From contig JANQRD010000214.1 of the NCBI GenBank assembly GCA_028284725.1, positions 1 through 33,918 on the forward strand: a DNA stretch of 33,918 nucleotides, in the 5' to 3' direction. The notes beneath the pieces are model-generated. The model was not told the origin of the DNA and searched no databases. It saw nothing but the letters and a program-made list of their open reading frames with translations. This DNA is from Allomuricauda sp. GTDB taxonomy: Bacteria; Bacteroidota; Bacteroidia; Flavobacteriales; Flavobacteriaceae. Positions within the stretch are counted from its first letter, which is position 1; every line of letters begins with the position of its first letter. Position numbers and translations under genes: made by a program. Below are positions 25,397 through 32,932 of this stretch, one piece after another.

Positions 25397-26721
25397 TGAG
25401 AAGTATTTCATTTACACTACCCCTACTTTTATTGGTTTGTTTGAATACGTTGAAAGGACAGGAAAAACTGCTTTCCAAACAAGAAGCAATTGCATTGGCG
25501 CTTGACTACAATTTGGGAATCCGAGTGGCTCGCAATACCAAAAAAATCGACGATAATAATTCCACAATCCTCAATTCCGGATACCTTCCAACGGTAACCG
25601 CTAATGCGGGGGGCAGTATAACCCGAGAAAATACGGAAGGGCAGTTGGCCAGTGGGGATACGCGAACCGCCGATGGTGCCGAAACGAGAAGATACAACGC
25701 TTCGTTGGATGTAAACTACATTCTGTTCGACGGGATGAACCGATACTATACCTATAAAAGCCTAAAGGAACGCTCCGAACAATCCGAGTTGGAAGTGCGC
25801 CAGACCATTGAAAATACCATTTTACAGTTGTTTACAGTATACTATGAGGTTGCCCGCTTAACAGAGAACACCAAAAATCTGGAAGAAGCCCTAAACATTT
25901 CCAAAACGCGGCTTCAGCGCGCCAAGTACCAATTTGAATATGGTCAAAACACAGGTTTGGATGTGCTCAATGCCGAGGTGGACATCAATACGGATAGTGT
26001 CAATCTTATTAACTCAAGACAGCAATTGCGAAATACCATGCGCGATTTGAATCTAGTATTGAATCAGGAGCTTTCCTCACAGTTTGTTGCGGATACCACG
26101 GTCAATTTTGTCCCCGGGATACAGATCGAGAACATGCATAACGAGGCCAAAATGAACAATGTCCGCCTTCAGTTGGTGGAAAAGGATATGAACATCACCC
26201 GTTACAATGTAAAGGCGGCAAAAAGCGTGTTTCTCCCCACCATAGGTCTTACTGGAAGTTATGGATGGAATGAATTGAATAATAACAGCCCATTGGCCTT
26301 TTTAATCCAGAACACTTCGACAGGACTTACGGGAACCGTTAACCTTTCATGGAATTTGTTCGATGGTGGTAGGGGTATAACTGGAATCAAAAATGTGAAA
26401 ATTGGGTACGAAAACCAGGAATTACTGAAAAAGCAGATAGAACTTGAGGTGGAACGGGACATTCGCAATGCTTGGGACAGTTACACCAATGCGCTGTATG
26501 TGCTGGAAGTCCAGGAAAAGAACCTACAGACCAACCAAAATAATTTTAATCGCACCGATGAGCGTTACAAATTGGGTCAGGTTACCTCCATTGAGTTCCG
26601 ACAGGCGCAATTGAACCTTTTGAATGCCGAGTTGGCGAAAAGTCAGGCCAAGTACAACGCCAAGTTGGCCGAACTTCAAATGCTCCAGGTAAGTGGACAA
26701 CTGTTGAATGTGGATTTTTAA
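25396..26721 (+). CDS. TolC-family outer-membrane efflux channel
   Basis: The outer-membrane exit duct of the tripartite pump. The 441-residue product has a signal peptide (MRSISFTLPLLLLVCLNTLKGQ) and the repeated helical pattern of OEP/TolC proteins: two homologous halves with long amphipathic helices (for example LEEALNISKTRLQRAKYQFEYGQ in the first half and LQTNQNNFNRTDERYKLGQVTSIEFRQ in the second, shown here as the matching RAKYQFEYGQ and ERYKLGQVT motifs) and beta-strands such as TVNLSWNLFDGG. The start overlaps the stop of the pump gene by one base (TAATG), which ties the three genes into one operon. Confidence 0.94.
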   Translation: MRSISFTLPLLLLVCLNTLKGQEKLLSKQEAIALALDYNLGIRVARNTKKIDDNNSTILNSGYLPTVTANAGGSITRENTEGQLASGDTRTADGAETRRYNASLDVNYILFDGMNRYYTYKSLKERSEQSELEVRQTIENTILQLFTVYYEVARLTENTKNLEEALNISKTRLQRAKYQFEYGQNTGLDVLNAEVDINTDSVNLINSRQQLRNTMRDLNLVLNQELSSQFVADTTVNFVPGIQIENMHNEAKMNNVRLQLVEKDMNITRYNVKAAKSVFLPTIGLTGSYGWNELNNNSPLAFLIQNTSTGLTGTVNLSWNLFDGGRGITGIKNVKIGYENQELLKKQIELEVERDIRNAWDSYTNALYVLEVQEKNLQTNQNNFNRTDERYKLGQVTSIEFRQAQLNLLNAELAKSQAKYNAKLAELQMLQVSGQLLNVDF

Positions 26722-26751
26722 TTTATATTCGGAATTCATTGTTCCTAATTT

Positions 26752-26778
26752 GTCATGCTGAGCCTGCCGAAGCATGGC
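26752..26778. repeat. Palindromic GTCATnCTGAGC repeat, copy 2
   Basis: GTCATGCT pairs with AGCATGGC (one mismatch) around GAGCCTGCCGA. It differs from the copy at 16326-16352 by a compensating pair change in the stem (A-T to G-C), as expected if the hairpin is maintained. It lies 30 bases after the tolC-like gene. Confidence 0.75.
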
Positions 26779-26804
26779 TGGTTGAACCACTTATCTCTTA
26801 AAAC

Positions 26805-26987
26805 ATGTACGAACACTTCTTTCAATGCCCGTATTGCTGGGAGGAGATTTCATTTCTTCTGGATGTCTCTGTTTCCAACCAGACCTATGTGGAGGATTGC
26901 GAGGTGTGCTGCAACCCCATTGAAGTGAATCCAAGGTTCGAAAATCAGGAATTGGTTTCTTTTAATGCCAGGGAATTAGGGCAATAA
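26805..26987 (+). CDS. CPXCG-motif cysteine-rich small protein
   Basis: A 60-residue protein with five cysteines: C-x2-C at 8 and 11 (QCPYCWEEI) and C-x2-CC at 32, 35 and 36 (EDCEVCCNPIEV). This is the pattern of the Cys_rich_CPXG family, probably a zinc ribbon. The function is unknown. The MFS transporter gene follows after about 40 bases on the same strand. Confidence 0.88.
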   Translation: MYEHFFQCPYCWEEISFLLDVSVSNQTYVEDCEVCCNPIEVNPRFENQELVSFNARELGQ

Positions 26988-27024
26988 ATTGCTATATTTA
27001 AGGGGCTATTCACTTCCATTCACT

Positions 27025-28356
27025 ATGCGGCTTTCCAAGCTTATCTCACCCAAAATATTCCCGATTCTATTGGTGAATTTCATTGGAATATTGGGCTATA
27101 GCATCGTCGTGCCTATCCTGATTTTTATTGTAACCGATATGGGAGGCAATGGCTTTATCTATGGAATTTTGGGAGCCATGTATCCCTTTTTTCAGTTTAT
27201 TGGAGCACCTATTTTAGGGCGATTATCCGACAAAGTTGGTAGAAAAAAAGTGCTTGTTATAAGTCAAGCTGGGACCTTTGTGGCCTGGATGTTGTTTTTG
27301 CTTGCATTTATACTGCCGAAAACAGAACTATGGTCGCAAAGCTCAGAACTTACTGGAAGTTACGCCATGACCCTCCCTTTGCTGATTATTTTTGTGGCTC
27401 GCATTTTTGATGGGTTTACCGGAGGTAACATTTCGGTGGCCAACGCGTATTTATCCGATATTTCCACAGACGAGGATCGAAATTCCAATTTTGGAAAGAT
27501 GGGTGCATCCACCAGTTTGGGGTTTGTGTTGGGTCCTGCCTTTGCCGGTGTTTTGGCTTCGACCATGTTGGGTGAAGTGCTTCCGTTAATCTTGGCCGCC
27601 ATCATCTCTTTGGTCGCCATTTTTGTGATCAACACCAAACTGGAAGAGAGTGTTCCGTGCGTAGTGAATACCGGGAAGATTCGATTGCGATCGTTGCGCC
27701 GTTTTTTTCAAGTAGAACATAAAAACTGTTTTGAAGAGGGGGAACTGCAGACAGGTGCATCAAACACAACCTGGAAAAATGTATTACAGCAAAGAGGTAT
27801 CCCGCTGCTGTTCACAGTTTACTTTTTAACTTTTCTTGGATTCAGTCTGTTTTACGCCGGATTGCCCATTTACGCCAATACCCTGTTGGATTGGACTTCC
27901 ACCGAATTGGGTATTTTTTTGGCCTATTCCAGTTTGATTATGATAGTGGTCCAAGGTCCGGTTTTGTCAAGATTGGAGGGAAAGGTGAGCAATGAACGTT
28001 TGATCCTGATCGGTTCGGTGATTCTGGCTTCTTCATTTTTGTTGTTGTCCTTCAGCAATATCCTAATTATTTATGTGGCCAATACGCTCTTGTCTATTGG
28101 TAATGGTCTGATGTGGCCTAGCTTTATGGCTTTGTTATCACGAACAGGGAGTCCTTCAATGCAGGGGGCTATTCAAGGGTATGGTAACAGTATGGGCAGT
28201 ATTGCAAGTATGTTTGGGCTTATTTTGGGCGGAATTCTCTTTGAATCGTTATCAACCACAGTTTTTGTAATTGGTGGGGTGATTTTCTTATTGATTACTT
28301 TGTTAATGGGACTGAACTTCATACAGGGAAGGAAAGAGGTTAGCCTGTCCACCTAG
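27025..28356 (+). CDS. Major facilitator superfamily transporter (TetA/drug-efflux type)
   Basis: A 443-residue inner-membrane protein with about 12 transmembrane helices. The MFS loop 2-3 motif is visible as GRLSDKVGRKKV, and motif-C-like GFVLGPAFAG is present in TM5, which points to an antiporter of the drug-efflux group. The central cytoplasmic loop is longer than usual and basic (KIRLRSLRRFFQVEHKNCFEEGE). The ATG at 27025 gives MRLSKLISPKIFP leading straight into TM1; an upstream TTG at 26989 would only add a non-conserved stretch. The substrate cannot be predicted. Confidence 0.9.
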   Translation: MRLSKLISPKIFPILLVNFIGILGYSIVVPILIFIVTDMGGNGFIYGILGAMYPFFQFIGAPILGRLSDKVGRKKVLVISQAGTFVAWMLFLLAFILPKTELWSQSSELTGSYAMTLPLLIIFVARIFDGFTGGNISVANAYLSDISTDEDRNSNFGKMGASTSLGFVLGPAFAGVLASTMLGEVLPLILAAIISLVAIFVINTKLEESVPCVVNTGKIRLRSLRRFFQVEHKNCFEEGELQTGASNTTWKNVLQQRGIPLLFTVYFLTFLGFSLFYAGLPIYANTLLDWTSTELGIFLAYSSLIMIVVQGPVLSRLEGKVSNERLILIGSVILASSFLLLSFSNILIIYVANTLLSIGNGLMWPSFMALLSRTGSPSMQGAIQGYGNSMGSIASMFGLILGGILFESLSTTVFVIGGVIFLLITLLMGLNFIQGRKEVSLST

Positions 28357-28434
28357 CGAGAGAATAGTCCTCAAGATGGTAAAGGACTCCTGTGTCACAA
28401 TATGTGAGCTATTGCATAAAAAACCGTTAAAAAA

Positions 28435-28448
28435 GTTGTATATACAAC
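28435..28448. promoter_or_regulatory. Palindromic operator 1 (GTTGTATATACAAC) upstream of the marR-type gene
   Basis: A perfect 14-bp palindrome with identical left flank AAAA at both copies. Its TTG is the -33 element of the promoter of the MarR-type gene, so a bound repressor would block polymerase. It is most likely the autoregulatory site of the adjacent MarR protein. Confidence 0.75.
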
Positions 28449-28465
28449 ATTAAATAATACCTTAG
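28436..28465 (+). promoter_or_regulatory. Promoter of the marR-type gene
   Basis: TTG (28436-28438), 19 bases, then TACCTTAG (28458-28465; one mismatch to TAnnTTTG), ending four bases before the ATG at 28470. The transcript would be leaderless or nearly so. The -33 element lies inside the palindrome. Confidence 0.5.
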
Positions 28466-28469
28466 CCGC

Positions 28470-28871
28470 ATGAAATATCAATTGGAGTATTGTATCGGAT
28501 CACGGCTGCGGCGATTATCACGAATAGCCGATGGGCATATTAGAAAGTTTTTGGGTGACTATGGAATCACCGAGAACCAAATGACCATCCTGTTCACTTT
28601 ACATGAACTCGGGAATGTGGAACAAGGTAAGGTAGGTGAAGTCCTTTGTTTGGAGCGATCTACCGTGAGCAGAAATATTAAACTGTTGGAAAAACAGCAG
28701 TTGGTCATACGAACCGCAGCCTACCGACCCGAAGTTTCCCTTACCCCACAGGGTATGGATTTGGTTAAAATACTAATTCCACAATGGGAAAAGGCCATGG
28801 ACATATTGACCGGACAATTAAAGGAAGATGGATTGAGCAGTCTTCAAAAATTGGAGAATAAGATGAATTAA
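28470..28871 (+). CDS. MarR-family transcriptional regulator
   Basis: A 133-residue winged-helix protein: dimerisation helices at both ends and the DNA-binding part about 45-100 (GITENQMTILFTLHE, then VGEVLCLERSTVSRNIKLLEKQQLV with the recognition helix and a short wing at RTAAYRPEVSLTPQG). Members are usually repressors relieved by small phenolic or lipophilic ligands or by oxidation. The single-gene unit is preceded by one palindrome (28435-28448) and followed by an identical one (28889-28902) ahead of the hydrolase, so it probably controls itself and the hydrolase. Confidence 0.92.
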   Translation: MKYQLEYCIGSRLRRLSRIADGHIRKFLGDYGITENQMTILFTLHELGNVEQGKVGEVLCLERSTVSRNIKLLEKQQLVIRTAAYRPEVSLTPQGMDLVKILIPQWEKAMDILTGQLKEDGLSSLQKLENKMN

Positions 28872-28888
28872 AAAAATTTAAGTCAAAA

Positions 28889-28902
28889 GTTGTATATACA
28901 AC
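28889..28902. promoter_or_regulatory. Palindromic operator 2 (GTTGTATATACAAC) upstream of the hydrolase gene
   Basis: The same perfect 14-bp palindrome as at 28435-28448, 32 bases before the hydrolase ATG. A weak -7 candidate (TATTAATC, 28913-28920) follows its TTG at 20 bases. Confidence 0.75.
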
Positions 28903-28934
28903 GTATAATCCATATTAATCTAAAACCATTTACA

Positions 28935-29831
28935 ATGAAAACAAATCAACAAGATTCAAAGCTCTTGAACACCAAAAAGGTACGTATCCAAAAATTTGGG
29001 TTAAATATCCGCTATGCGGAACTTGGCGATAGAGACAAACCAGCGATTCTGTTGCTACATGGAGTACCGGAAAATCTACATGCGTGGTACGACATCGCAC
29101 CATCACTGTCCCAAGATTATCGGGTTTTGGCAATAGACTGGCCTGGTTTTGGGGGAAGCGATACGTTTCCTGACTTAAAAGACCATAATCCACGGACTTT
29201 TGCAGCTGTGGGCATGGATTTTCTGGATACCCTACAAATTGAACATGCACACGTTATGGCGACAGACATTGGACTTTCCCCAGCACTGATCATGGGGGTT
29301 GAAAATCCGGAGCGAATCGGCCAAATTGTGGTCATGGACGGGATTCCGTTTCCTACCACCGCCTATTCCTCGTGGGAGGTGAGGAGTTTTGGACGTAAAA
29401 ATTCCATTCGAGCAAAGGCACTGATCAAATGGTTCCCAAAAATTTCAGCCAAAATAGCCTATAACAAAGGATTTTATAGAGGCAGTAACATTCCAAAGGA
29501 AATCCAGAAGAAATTCCTTGCTGATGGATACAACAAAATCACCCAAAACGCCTTTTTGTCCTATTTCCAAAACAATGCACCAGGTCAGGCTTATTTGGAA
29601 AGTAGGATTCATGAGGTGCAGCAGCCCGTTTTAGTGGTATGGGGACGTCACGATCGGTTTATTAATGTGCGGTTGGGAGAGGTGCTTGCAGAAAACCTTC
29701 CAAATGCACACTTGGAAATCATTGAAGATTCTGGACATTTTGTCCATATGGACAAACCAGAGGAACTGTTACGGGTTTCCCAAGAATTTTTGAAAAAGAG
29801 CGTATTTCAAATTGAAACTATGATGGGCTAA
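28935..29831 (+). CDS. Alpha/beta hydrolase with aspartate nucleophile (epoxide hydrolase / haloalkane dehalogenase type)
   Basis: A 298-residue cytosolic hydrolase. The oxyanion motif is HGVPEN (42-47). The nucleophile elbow reads ATDIG, with Asp111 where esterases have Ser. The acid is Asp240 (WGRHDRF) and the base His268 (DSGHFVHMDKPEE). An Asp nucleophile is the mark of epoxide hydrolases and haloalkane or haloacetate dehalogenases, so hydrolysis of an epoxide or carbon-halogen bond is the best guess; the substrate is unknown. The ATG at 28935 is chosen because the longer frame would start inside the operator palindrome. It is probably repressed by the neighbouring MarR protein. Confidence 0.88.
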   Translation: MKTNQQDSKLLNTKKVRIQKFGLNIRYAELGDRDKPAILLLHGVPENLHAWYDIAPSLSQDYRVLAIDWPGFGGSDTFPDLKDHNPRTFAAVGMDFLDTLQIEHAHVMATDIGLSPALIMGVENPERIGQIVVMDGIPFPTTAYSSWEVRSFGRKNSIRAKALIKWFPKISAKIAYNKGFYRGSNIPKEIQKKFLADGYNKITQNAFLSYFQNNAPGQAYLESRIHEVQQPVLVVWGRHDRFINVRLGEVLAENLPNAHLEIIEDSGHFVHMDKPEELLRVSQEFLKKSVFQIETMMG

Positions 29832-29885
29832 AATTTACAGCATAAGTCGCAACTACAACATAGATCGGTAAGATCATAAAAACTT

Positions 29886-30629
29886 TTACTGATTTATGTC
29901 GTTTGTAAGAACATAATTTGCCATCTGGAATTGTTCTTCAAAGCCAAGTTTAAGGTATAGGCCCTTCCCCATTGCAGAAGCTTGAAGGGTAGTGTATCGA
30001 TATCCCTTTTTTGCAGTATCTGATAACATGGAGTGCATCATTTTTTCAGCTATGCCCTGTCTTCTCATTTCCGGTATTACGCCCATGGAATGAATTCCCA
30101 TCAGTTCGGTATCGCTTTTGAACATGACTGCGGTTCCCACAGCCTTGTTTTGTTCATAGGCGATTAAATAATCCACTTCTTCACAAGTGTTCAGGAGCAG
30201 TTGATGGTCTATGCGATAGTTGAAAGCCTTTTCGAACAATAATTCCCATTGAAGTGCCGAACGTTCATCTTGTACCTTTTTGAGCGTAATGTCTGAAGGC
30301 TTAAAATCTCTCTTTCGCATATCCAAGAACATCCCGAGCTGTTCCAAAACCTTTGAAAAATTATTTTGCTCCAAAAGTTTGTCATAATCATTGCCATCGA
30401 TGTCCCAAAAAGGAACAGTGATTCGGGTGGTTGAGGTGGATATGATTTTTTTGGCCTGATCCAAATGCTTCTGGTCTGGCGGATTATGGAACCAAAGTCT
30501 ATTGGGCCAATCAGAATAATGGATGGTTCCATAGTCGAAAATATCCCCTACAACATGGGAATCCGCACTTCGATTGACCAATTGCCATAAATCAGTTAAG
30601 TTATGTATGTTTCCTTTTGCCAAATCCAT
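29886..30629 (-). CDS. GNAT-family N-acetyltransferase
   Basis: A 247-residue protein whose C-terminal half (about 120-245) has the GNAT fold: the acetyl-CoA pyrophosphate loop is MGVIPEMRRQGIAEKMM (R-R-Q-G-I-A), followed by TTLQASAMGKGLYLKLGFEE. The N-terminal half is a second, diverged domain without a recognisable acetyl-CoA loop. The substrate is unknown. The ATG lies one base after the stop of the transporter gene upstream, so both are probably co-transcribed. It converges with the hydrolase gene; no terminator is evident in the 54-base gap. Confidence 0.9.
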   Translation of the reverse strand: MDLAKGNIHNLTDLWQLVNRSADSHVVGDIFDYGTIHYSDWPNRLWFHNPPDQKHLDQAKKIISTSTTRITVPFWDIDGNDYDKLLEQNNFSKVLEQLGMFLDMRKRDFKPSDITLKKVQDERSALQWELLFEKAFNYRIDHQLLLNTCEEVDYLIAYEQNKAVGTAVMFKSDTELMGIHSMGVIPEMRRQGIAEKMMHSMLSDTAKKGYRYTTLQASAMGKGLYLKLGFEEQFQMANYVLTNDINQ

Positions 30630-30630
30630 T

Positions 30631-31080
30631 TTATGTGTTTTTAATGAGTAATATTCCTAAAGTCATTGCAACCACTCCAATTACCTTTTTATAAGCTATG
30701 GGTTCAGTCGGTAGACCAAACCATCCGTAATGACCTGCCAATATGGAAAAGACAATTTGCCCAAAAAGACCAATGGAGATCATGGTGGCTATACCCAACT
30801 TGGGAATGGTATAATAATAAAGTGTGATACCGACCACACTAAAAAGTGCCCCTGCAAACCATAGATGATGTGGTATCACTTTTAGTTGGTCAAAAGATGG
30901 TAAAGCCTTGAGGTTCAACGCCACTCCGACAAATGCTATTGCTGCGCTAAAAATATAGGCAGCAAAAGATGCCAATAAAGGGCTTTTCAGGAGTTCACTG
31001 AGCTGGGAATTGAACCCTCCGTGTGCCGCTAAAAAAATACCTCCAATAAATGCCAAAAGAATAGGTGTAAATTGACTCAT
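30631..31080 (-). CDS. YdcZ/DMT-family small membrane transporter
   Basis: A 149-residue inner-membrane protein with five hydrophobic helices, matching the DMT-superfamily YdcZ (DUF606) group: ILLAFIGGIFLAAHGGFNSQL at the N terminus, GALFSVVGITLYYYTIPKLG in the middle and VIGVVAMTLGILLI at the end. These are proposed half-size drug/metabolite transporters that dimerise. The ATG at 31080 is chosen because the longer frame would begin inside the -7 box at 31108-31115. It is followed directly by the GNAT gene and preceded by a Crp/Fnr-type regulator on the same strand. Confidence 0.9.
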   Translation of the reverse strand: MSQFTPILLAFIGGIFLAAHGGFNSQLSELLKSPLLASFAAYIFSAAIAFVGVALNLKALPSFDQLKVIPHHLWFAGALFSVVGITLYYYTIPKLGIATMISIGLFGQIVFSILAGHYGWFGLPTEPIAYKKVIGVVAMTLGILLIKNT

Positions 31081-31107
31081 GACTTCTTTACTTACTGAAT
31101 TATGAGC

Positions 31108-31115
31108 CAAAGGTA
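31108..31115 (-). promoter_or_regulatory. -7 box of the YdcZ-GNAT operon
   Basis: On the minus strand TACCTTTG matches TAnnTTTG exactly, 27 bases before the ATG at 31080. No TTG at the ideal -33 spacing. Confidence 0.45.
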
Positions 31116-31163
31116 TTCTATGGAATAAGCATTAACATTTACATATGTGGATAAAAGGAATTT

Positions 31164-31757
31164 TTATAGTTCCTTACGAATTCTACTAAGCTGTGTAGGC
31201 GTAATACCCAGATAGGAGGCAATCAACCACTGGGGTATTCTTTGCGGAAGTTTAGGGTATTTTTTAAGAAAATAAAGATACCGATCTGTGGCGTTTTGGG
31301 CAGCAAAGGAAATTTGCCTTCTTTCATTCTCAATGATCCAATTCTCTTCTATGTTCCGGATGTAGTAGTTCTTCAAATCCTCATGGTCATAAATAAGCTT
31401 CTTATAATTATGGTAGTCCATTTCCAAAACAATCCCTTTTTCCAATGATTCGATAACGAAACCAGATGGCGAATGGGTCAATACGGAAACCGTAGAACCG
31501 GCCAAGTGCCCTTCAATGAAGAAATTTTTGATGTACACATTGGCATCTTCATCGATCCATTTGGAGACCAGAATCCCTTTACAGACAAAGAAAATGTTTC
31601 GGGCAATCTGTCCGTGATGGACCAAGGTTTCATTTTTTGAGACCTGCCTTTCCTTTAAAAATGGAATCATTTTCCCAAAGGATGACCGGGAAACCTTGGC
31701 AAACCGATTTAGGTACGCATAAAAAAAATCGATAGGGTCATTATCCAAAGAATCCAT
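31164..31757 (-). CDS. Crp/Fnr-family transcriptional regulator
   Basis: A 197-residue protein with an N-terminal cyclic-nucleotide-binding-like domain (KNETLVHHGQIARNIFFVCKGIL, then FFIEGHLAGSTVSV) and a compact C-terminal HTH (LIASYLGITPTQLSRIRKEL). There are no Fnr-type iron-sulfur cysteines. The arginine that contacts cAMP phosphate in true CRP is not recognisable, so the effector is unknown. It stands 83 bases upstream of the YdcZ-GNAT pair on the same strand and may control it. Confidence 0.92.
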   Translation of the reverse strand: MDSLDNDPIDFFYAYLNRFAKVSRSSFGKMIPFLKERQVSKNETLVHHGQIARNIFFVCKGILVSKWIDEDANVYIKNFFIEGHLAGSTVSVLTHSPSGFVIESLEKGIVLEMDYHNYKKLIYDHEDLKNYYIRNIEENWIIENERRQISFAAQNATDRYLYFLKKYPKLPQRIPQWLIASYLGITPTQLSRIRKEL

Positions 31758-31801
31758 TTTAGACTGTGGTTGGTTTCAATTGGTTTAAAGATATCACTTA
31801 A

Positions 31802-32210
31802 TCAAAAAAGGATTTCAGATTCCCATTCATCCGGCAAAAACGCCACATGGTCTTCAGATATAGTCAACCAAGCATTTTTCAAGGCTAACTGTAAGGTGCC
31901 ATTTTGAAATTTAACGCACTAGCTTCAAGTGAAAATCTTTCTAAACATTTGGATAGGTTCCATGTCCTTCTTGCCTTCGATTGTTGTGAAATCTTTAACT
32001 GTTAAATGTTGATAAAATTTATGTGCCTGTCCAGCAAACTCTAAATCAATCATTTGCGCCGAATATGCGGTAACAATTTTCTAGATAACTAAATTTATAG
32101 GGTTTATATTCAAAATTTGTAAGAAAATATTGATTAATATTACATGACTTAATCAATTCTCTGGAGCAAAAATCTTCAATAATCCGAAGTTGGGAAACCC
32201 TAGTTCTCAT
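31802..32210 (-). pseudogene. Possible decayed gene: short protein-like frames broken by stops
   Basis: This stretch between the Crp/Fnr gene and the malectin-like gene holds no intact gene. On the minus strand I see a 54-codon frame (32046-32210, starting MRTRVSQLRIIEDFC). It overlaps by 8 bases a 42-codon frame (31925-32053, starting MIDLEFAGQAHKFY). After TGA and TAG the latter frame continues open to 31802 and ends in a protein-like stretch (AWLTISEDHVAFLPDEWES). The order and same-strand continuity suggest one gene broken by a frameshift and two stops, but the DNA is AT-rich and chance is a real alternative. I recognise no family. Confidence 0.25.
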
Positions 32211-32410
32211 AATGATTTTGGATTAACCCAGTCAAAGACTTGATTAGGTAGAAAGAACACCACTGCCGGTACCCAGGGCGATATCAAAACCAATGGGTGA
32301 CCAGGTATGATTTGATCCGAAAATCCATTTGTGGAGGTGACGGTCCATTAATCCAAATGGACCACTGAATTGAACTTTAAAAATCACAGATTAATCAAAC
32401 AAAAAGCACG
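32211..32410. other. Gene-poor leader with two mutually exclusive hairpins
   Basis: No gene is called here. Two overlapping inverted repeats compete for one strand: TCCATTTG (32324-32331) can pair with CAAATGGA (32354-32361), or GGTCCATT (32342-32349) can pair with AATGGACC (32356-32363). Only one can form at a time. They lie 48-87 bases before the ATG at 32411. Neither is followed by a T tract, so neither is a simple terminator. Confidence 0.4.
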
Positions 32411-32932
32411 ATGAACAGAGTACTTTCTTTTTTATTTTTTGTGCTGGGAACTGTATTTCTCAACGCCCGATACGACCCTAATTTTGAACTGCGCCTCAAT
32501 TGTGGTACTTCGATTACGACTACCTATAATGGGAATACCTTTCATCCCGACCAATACTTCGATGGTGGCGGCACATATACGCGAAACCCAGGGGGATTGG
32601 TCCAACCCTATACTACGGAACGGTATGACGATGACAAGGAGCTCAACTATAGCGTCCCATTGGCCAATGGGGACATCAGAACCCATAAAGTACGAGTGGA
32701 CCAAGAAAATTGGCCGGACTATGTTTCCCAGGATGATTACACTCTTTTGACGTTAGATCAAATCCAAAAGCACATGGAAGAAAAGGACATCTGCCCAATA
32801 TGCCTCTGCAGAAGAGGTACAGGCCAATGGCATGGAACTGGGCGAGATGGATCGTCTTTTGTTACAAAAAATCGAAGAACTCACACTACATATCATAACA
32901 CTTCAAAAAGAAAAAAGCATCTTAAAAAATGA
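32411..32932 (+). CDS. Exported malectin-domain / S74-tail chimera, frameshifted
   Basis: As it stands the frame encodes 173 residues. A Sec signal (MNRVLSFLFFVLGTVFLNA) is followed by the front of a malectin carbohydrate-binding domain: LRLNCGTS, HPDQYFDGGGTYTRN, TERYDDDKELNYSVPLANGD. Where malectin normally goes on with a Tyr-Thr-Val and LHFAE-like strand, the sequence switches at NGD to IRTHKVRVDQENWPDYV. That is the conserved end-piece of exported tail-fibre-like proteins of this family, which usually carry an endosialidase-chaperone (S74-like) stub. From about 32785 the frame leaves that family; the missing part is present in other frames (next entry). The product as encoded is therefore probably a truncated, non-native protein. 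Confidence 0.65.
   Translation: MNRVLSFLFFVLGTVFLNARYDPNFELRLNCGTSITTTYNGNTFHPDQYFDGGGTYTRNPGGLVQPYTTERYDDDKELNYSVPLANGDIRTHKVRVDQENWPDYVSQDDYTLLTLDQIQKHMEEKDICPICLCRRGTGQWHGTGRDGSSFVTKNRRTHTTYHNTSKRKKHLKK

Noticed and set aside
28366-28388. AGTCCT / AGGACT stem after the MFS gene, considered as a terminator
   Set aside because: Only six base pairs with an 11-base loop, and no T tract follows.
28395-28407. Inverted repeat TCACA-N3-TGTGA upstream of the MarR gene, considered as a Crp site
   Set aside because: The half-sites have the wrong order and spacing for a Crp/Fnr site (TGTGA-N6-TCACA).
32244-32387. A 47-codon minus-strand frame (contains MDRHLHKWIFGSNHTW) in the leader of the chimeric gene
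   Set aside because: Protein-like in look but short, GTG-started and within chance expectation; it overlaps the hairpins, which explain the sequence at least as well.
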